Assembly (NCBI GenBank): GCA_031213475.1
Contig: JARUPZ010000003.1
Location: forward strand, 6,750,740 to 6,814,739
Length of the DNA: 64,000 nt
Reading direction: 5' to 3'
DNA from: Nereocystis luetkeana
Taxonomy: Eukaryota; Sar; Phaeophyceae; Laminariales; Laminariaceae
This document shows, piece by piece, positions 59,570-64,000 of this stretch (position 1 is its first letter; each line of letters starts with the position of its first letter). The position numbers were made by a program, and so were the translations under genes. Under the pieces are notes generated by a model. It saw only the letters and a program-made list of their open reading frames with translations. It had not been told where the DNA came from and ran no database searches.

Positions 59570-62500
59570 AACCTTCTGACTCACCGCGGCGTCCTAACCG
59601 GGCGGCAGTTGAAGGATTACGATATAACTTGTGCTGTATAGAATGGGCGTAATGGACACACGCACGTACTAGAGGTGTGTAACATCAGCCGTACTCATAT
59701 ATGTTTCCCTGTTGGATTCCACATGATATCTCTGGGGAGACATCGGAGCATGGACAAAAATGACCCCCGCGATTATCTGGGACGTTGTATCATAGATGTG
59801 CTGCAACTGATTTTATCAGACAGCCCAGGAAGAGCGGGCGATCGTTGATCGTCGTGTGGTAGCAAGGTTCGATTGCAATTTTTCCACAGCATGTCCGGGA
59901 GTTTTCACTCTGGCAGCACTCCAGAGAGCAGGCAGGTGTGTTCCTCTTTCGTTGTCACGACTACCGTGCGTTTCGTACGGTGCAGGCAGCACTCCAGACA
60001 GCAGCCACAGTAATAAGCAGCCACAACTAACTTGGATAGTGGTGGGGACGTGGAACTCAACATTTTCGTTGAGAGTATAATATAACACCGGCCACGTGAA
60101 TTCAGTTTGCCCATTGGTTTGATCTTGTGTGCTCTTTCTTCGTCTCGTGTAGTATTTGGGTAGCCGAATTTCGGTACTTTATGTGTTTTCGGATCCTACG
60201 GTTCCAGCACCTTTGTGAAACCACAGACTACTTTCCGTTTGAGAGATAATGTGAGAACAACAACAGCAAACACAAAAGGGTGAACATCTATAGTAGAGCG
60301 CATCTTGGATATAAGCCGATATGCTGCTTTTGGGGAGTCACTGGGGCGCAGACGTTAAACCTACCCAACAAGCCAAAGATATACCCTTTGCCAGATGAGC
60401 AAGTCAATACAAAACCAGGATAAACATAGGACTCATAGCAGTGTGGTTCGGGCTGCCTCTTCGACGACGCATCCAAGACGGAGTGGATTCAAATATATTC
60501 CACATTTAAGATGGATCAAAAAACACTTTTTCGCGCCAGCTTGGACATCAACGACGTTTCGACGTGCTGAGGAGGTCACGACGTAGCCTGCACTACCAAA
60601 TATCGAACTGCGCAAGAATCTTTAACCACCAGAACATATGTATCGGCACCTCTCCTCGAAATATATAATGATGCATCTCTCCTTCAGCTGAAGCAAGTCG
60701 CATACGCGCATCTACCCTCTAGATTAAGGAATATTATCCAGACGCTCATCGCAAGCTTTGACTTCGCTGTCCACCATGTGTGCTTGATAATCAAATATTT
60801 GGTGCTGGCGAGGCGATTCGTTTCGGGTTCTTCGCGCTCGTTGCCTATCGCTGTATCGTCCAGGTGGAAATCTTGGTGAAGTAACGCTCCGATCAAATTG
60901 GAAGGACGTGGAGACCGCCAAGCGAGCCGGGAACAGCCATGTATGTGCTGTCTGTTGTCAAGCAGGGCATCGTCTCCCTGTGCTCTAACAAAAGTGCCTT
61001 CAACGTGGGCTGCTAGTGGGCGCTACCTCCACACTTCACGAACGAGTTTTCCAGTTGATTCATTCCTCCGAGGTCAAGCGCACACTACCATAGGTTTCAC
61101 AGAAGTACGCAATTGTTCAATACGTGGACAGATGTATCGCTACCCCACGATTGCTTGGCATGAGACGGGCATTCCTTGTCAAGACATTCCGCAATGTGGA
61201 AACGCCACAATGTTTTTTTACGGTCTCCTCTTGTATTCAGTACGCCTCTTGTGTTGCTTCGTTGTGTGTTGTCCCGCCATGTGTTTGAAGCAGCCAACTT
61301 TCCCCAACGTCTAAGAATGCCGTCCTTCGGCGTAATCATGAATACGACCTCTGCGGCTACTTCCGCGTAACAAATACAATGCCCACTGCATATGCGGGGA
61401 TGTGAAATGGGAATTTGATACTGCTGGATAAACGCCAGGTGTATCTCGAGTCGGTTGGCGACGATATGAATAAAGCTTGGGCTGTTTGGTGTTTTTTTAA
61501 TACTGAGTGGTTCGTAGTACGAGCATCGACGCACAATTTGTAAATTTGTAATACCTCAAAGCACTATAAGGGCGGGGTCGTATTTTAGACGTCAATCGTG
61601 TGACATGCGGTCTTGATAAGTCAAACCAGCAGGGGTACATACAAATAAAGAGACTAGCCGAAAGTTGGCACGGAAGGGAGGTAGACTTGGTGCATGGGTT
61701 TCCTTTTGTTCCCGAGGTTTTGTTCTATCGGGAAAGTTCTGAGTGATCCGTGTTGAAGATCATGCTGCACATTGTCGGATGGCAAGAGAAATAATGAAAA
61801 AATAGGTATGGATGACGCGAGCAATCATCTAACAGTAGTCTAGGTAACACCCTTCTTGTGGTATATTCTCACATATATATATGGAGTCTGAAAGATGATG
61901 TGTCCAGCCAATTGGAGGGGTGATTGCCCCGTGAAGGCCTCGAATTTGTCTGTGATGACCCGACGGTTTACCAGCTTGTGGAGAGATGGTCAGAGTTGAA
62001 ATGCTGCGGAGACTTTGTTACACAATCGAGATTCAGACGGGCCCTGAATGAGATAAACTACCCTGCAGCATTTGCCTAGCTGGCTTGTGAGATTGCAGTG
62101 CACGTGTCCATGGTGTATTTTTACAGTAGTATCATTATACAATTGTTTTCACTCACGTAATCACTTGTTTCCTCTCGATCTTGATGGGATCAAATGTTTT
62201 TTTTCATGACACATTGCCAACGTGGGCAACATGATCTGCTGGTATTCTTGTCGTTTGCGTGCATGGACGCCAGCAGCCAACGAGCGTTGGCTTGTACCAT
62301 TCCCATTGGGACGATGACGACGACCGTGATTTTACTGCGACGCCAAAGGCACAACTGTCGTTAATTGTTTCCAAACGTAGACCCTTCTGCATCTATATAT
62401 AAGTAATTCAAAACGGAGCTAACCTGGTAAGAATGATGAGCATACTTCACGTCGTGAACAGCGAACACGCACTGTTCGAAGGGTGCGGGAATCCACTTGC

Positions 62501-62690
62501 TGGCCTCGGAACCTCAACGGCTTGAACCAACCTATGATGCATACTGGACGTCGTGCTGAGAACGGTCTTCATGCAGTCACACTCCCATGCCGCGACGATC
62601 GTTCTAAAAACTGACGACCGGAGCAAAACTCGGATCCCAGGTGTCACACACTACCTCGTCTACAGATTAGTGCCACCAATTTAACGACTC
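59570..62690. other. A3, outer part: worn counterpart of A1 1000-3300
   Basis: Matches in reverse complement can be followed, for example 60433-60615 with 2786-3028 and 62204-62392 with 1340-1630. Frames are only partly kept and no gene is supported. Confidence 0.4.
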
Positions 62691-63004
62691 GGCTCTAACT
62701 AAAAGAGTGGAACGCTAAGAATGATGGAATTAGGGTTCCTTCCAAGCTCCTGGCGGGAAAAGCAACGATGGTTAACAACATAATATGCCAATACTGCAAC
62801 AACCAGCGCAAGAAAGAGTAGACGCCACCCACACCCAGACTATATATTGGTTTCCTCTTGGCAACGACACACGTGTGTGGAAATTGTCGTCAGCATTGAT
62901 ACTTTTTCTCGCTGTTTATCTGAGTTACATGTATAGAATCGTTGAAAACGATTTTGCGTTAGTGTACGACGATCTATCGCGACCTCGGTCACGCTTGCGT
63001 GGTA

Positions 63005-63109
63005 TTACGGGGGACCATAGTTAATAGGACCAAATATTGTTGGTGAAAATGGTTAAATATATAGGTTATTATGTATACCATAGGTCCTATTAACTATGGT
63101 CCCCCGTAA
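63005..63109 (+). mobile_element. intact-looking MITE with perfect 27-bp inverted repeats
   Basis: 105 bp. The first 27 bases, starting TTACGGGGGACCATAGTTAA, are the exact reverse complement of the last 27. TA lies on both sides (63003-63004 and 63110-63111), as expected for a TA target duplication of the Tc1/mariner or Stowaway kind. It has no coding capacity. The matching site in the C segment of U1 (around 27540) has no insert, so this is the youngest of the seven copies. Confidence 0.85.
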
Positions 63110-63181
63110 TAGTTGACATAAAGGATACATCCCGGCTCCAGGTGAGAACGGCTTCGACGCTCTAGTGCAAAAGCTGAAAAG

Positions 63182-63529
63182 GTGGGGATCATTCACAGGG
63201 GAAACTACCATACTACGATAATACCTGTTCTCCGATTACCAAAACTTCGCCGGTGTTACGGTGCGAGGAAGCGATGCAATGACGGCTACGATCTCAGGTC
63301 AATTCAAAATTTTCGGTTTATCAGCGCAAGGTATTTCACGGCGAAATATCCTGACAGGTATATATTGGAATCTCGCCAGTGGGCCGCTGGGTGGCATCCA
63401 AGCTACTGGCAACGGCGCCAACGATCTAGAACGTATTCACCTACTCCTTGCAGACCGACACAAGGCTACTTCCAAACACTAGCTAGCTTGCATCACGTCT
63501 TCTCTAGGCAGGCCCAACGGATAAGCTAA
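63182..63529 (+). pseudogene. relic coding segment in C3, unknown
   Basis: Open for 115 codons. The part KYPDRYILESRQWAAGWHPS matches KYPDWYYFASRQWVAGWHPS read from the minus strand of U1 near 27260, where a stop follows. The surrounding frame is shifted between copies. A former exon; no family recognised. Confidence 0.28.
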
Positions 63530-63789
63530 ACATTTCTCGACGGAAGAACGGCTTTGTCGTGTTCTCGACCAACCACGGTATCCAGGAACGAATATCTGAG
63601 GGGCCAGGCTGAAAGCTGGACAACGCGGACTGTTCCAGTCTGAGGTCCGTTTTTACGTTCTACGTGTCAATCGCCCCTATCCACCGCTAAAACGATGCAC
63701 ATTGGTCATCTGCCGAAAGGAATGTGCCTCGGTCAAATACTCTATTGCTGCGACAGCAAACCATCATTGGGTACCGGAGCGGCACATTT

Positions 63790-63980
63790 CGGTGCGTCGG
63801 AAAGACGCTTGGCTGTGTTTCGTAGTCGGTTGTAGATCGGAAGGACACCCTGTTGTGTTATGTAGCCAACTGTGGGTCTGAAGGACACTGCTCTGTTACG
63901 TTGTCGGGTGCAGGTCAGATAGACACTGTGCTGTTTTGCGTAGTCGGCGTGGATTGCACCATTTGGTGCGTTTCAGCCGG
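63790..63980 (+). repeat. ~40-bp minisatellite (U3 copy)
   Basis: Five units of about 33-40 bases, each with TCGGAAGGACAC-like and CTGTTTTGCGTAGTCGG-like parts. Inverted relative to 26699-26853. Confidence 0.65.
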
Positions 63981-64000
63981 TGGGTATAGTCAGGTGTCCC

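Larger units (their letters stand above)
39206..64000 (-). repeat. 28.2-kb repeat unit U3, inverted (B2, A3, C3)
   Basis: Reverse complement of the U1 order. 39206 matches 24751, 42087 matches 21895, 46079 matches 17788, 51633 matches about 11030, and 53680 matches 9086. Beyond about 62690 the match continues into the C segment (63680 with about 26890), so U3 was flanked by another unit. About 1.3 kb around the unit boundary is missing. Divergence from U1 is much larger than between U1 and U2. Confidence 0.85.

Noticed and set aside
1-64000. Assembly artefact (collapsed or folded-back haplotypes)
   Set aside because: The copies differ by about 10% to well over 20%, with their own indels and an independent MITE insertion. 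Such differences cannot come from one locus, although the junction at 39205 still needs read support.
1-64000. LTR retrotransposon or endogenous virus as the repeat unit
   Set aside because: No reverse transcriptase, integrase, capsid or polymerase motif and no terminal direct repeats with primer-binding site were seen. The unit is a duplicated genomic segment with spliced genes.
1-64000. tRNA, rRNA or CRISPR arrays
   Set aside because: No cloverleaf with a GGTTCGAAT-type T arm in the right context, no rRNA core sequence and no regularly spaced short repeats with unique spacers were found by eye.

Overview
The window looks like nuclear DNA of a eukaryote. It is gene-poor, repeat-rich and of roughly balanced base composition. 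The one clear gene family is split by introns with GTAAGA-type donors. No bacterial operon, rRNA, tRNA or CRISPR array was seen. The family encodes a small secreted protein: a signal-peptide exon followed by one exon that reads as a discoidin-like / F5/8 type C (CBM32-like) domain. The domain style resembles secreted proteins of stramenopile algae (diatoms, brown algae). That assignment is inference; nothing in the DNA fixes the taxon.

Layout: the window is almost entirely three copies of one ~28.2-kb unit. U1 is 1-28171. U2 starts at 28172 as a direct repeat and is cut off at 39205. U3 runs inverted from 39206 to the end of the window. Each unit has an A half (U1 1-11029; U2 28172-39205; U3 about 51633-62690) and a B half (U1 11030-24750; U3 39206-51632). 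A short C segment follows (U1 24750-28171; U3 62690-64000). A and B halves are older, strongly diverged paralogues; A1 and A2 differ by roughly 10%, A1 and A3 by far more. Inside A sits a further tandem duplication of ~1.7 kb.

Genes: there are five copies of the secreted F5/8C-like gene, one per half unit. A1 (7646-9086, minus), B1 (19935-21895, minus) and A2 (35536-37191, minus) look intact over the signal peptide and domain. B2 (42087-43957, plus) is a pseudogene with a 4-nt duplication and a nonsense codon. A3 (53680-55788, plus) has an open domain exon but its ATG has become CTG. The domain exons of A1 and A2 differ at about 17 of 437 bases with no amino-acid change, so this exon is under strong purifying selection while the surrounding DNA decays. 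All copies share a 33-bp block about 70 nt upstream of the start and an ~85-bp block inside intron 1.

A second candidate gene (three small exons, signal peptide, 17226-17788 minus) lies in B1 and is broken in B2. The rest holds relics of coding sequence whose reading frames can be followed between diverged copies but are broken by stops and indels. It also holds seven copies of a ~105-bp MITE, CAG- and CTA-rich low-complexity tracts, a ~40-bp minisatellite and GC-rich elements. The picture is a subtelomere-like or otherwise unstable duplicated cluster in which one secreted-protein gene family is kept alive.
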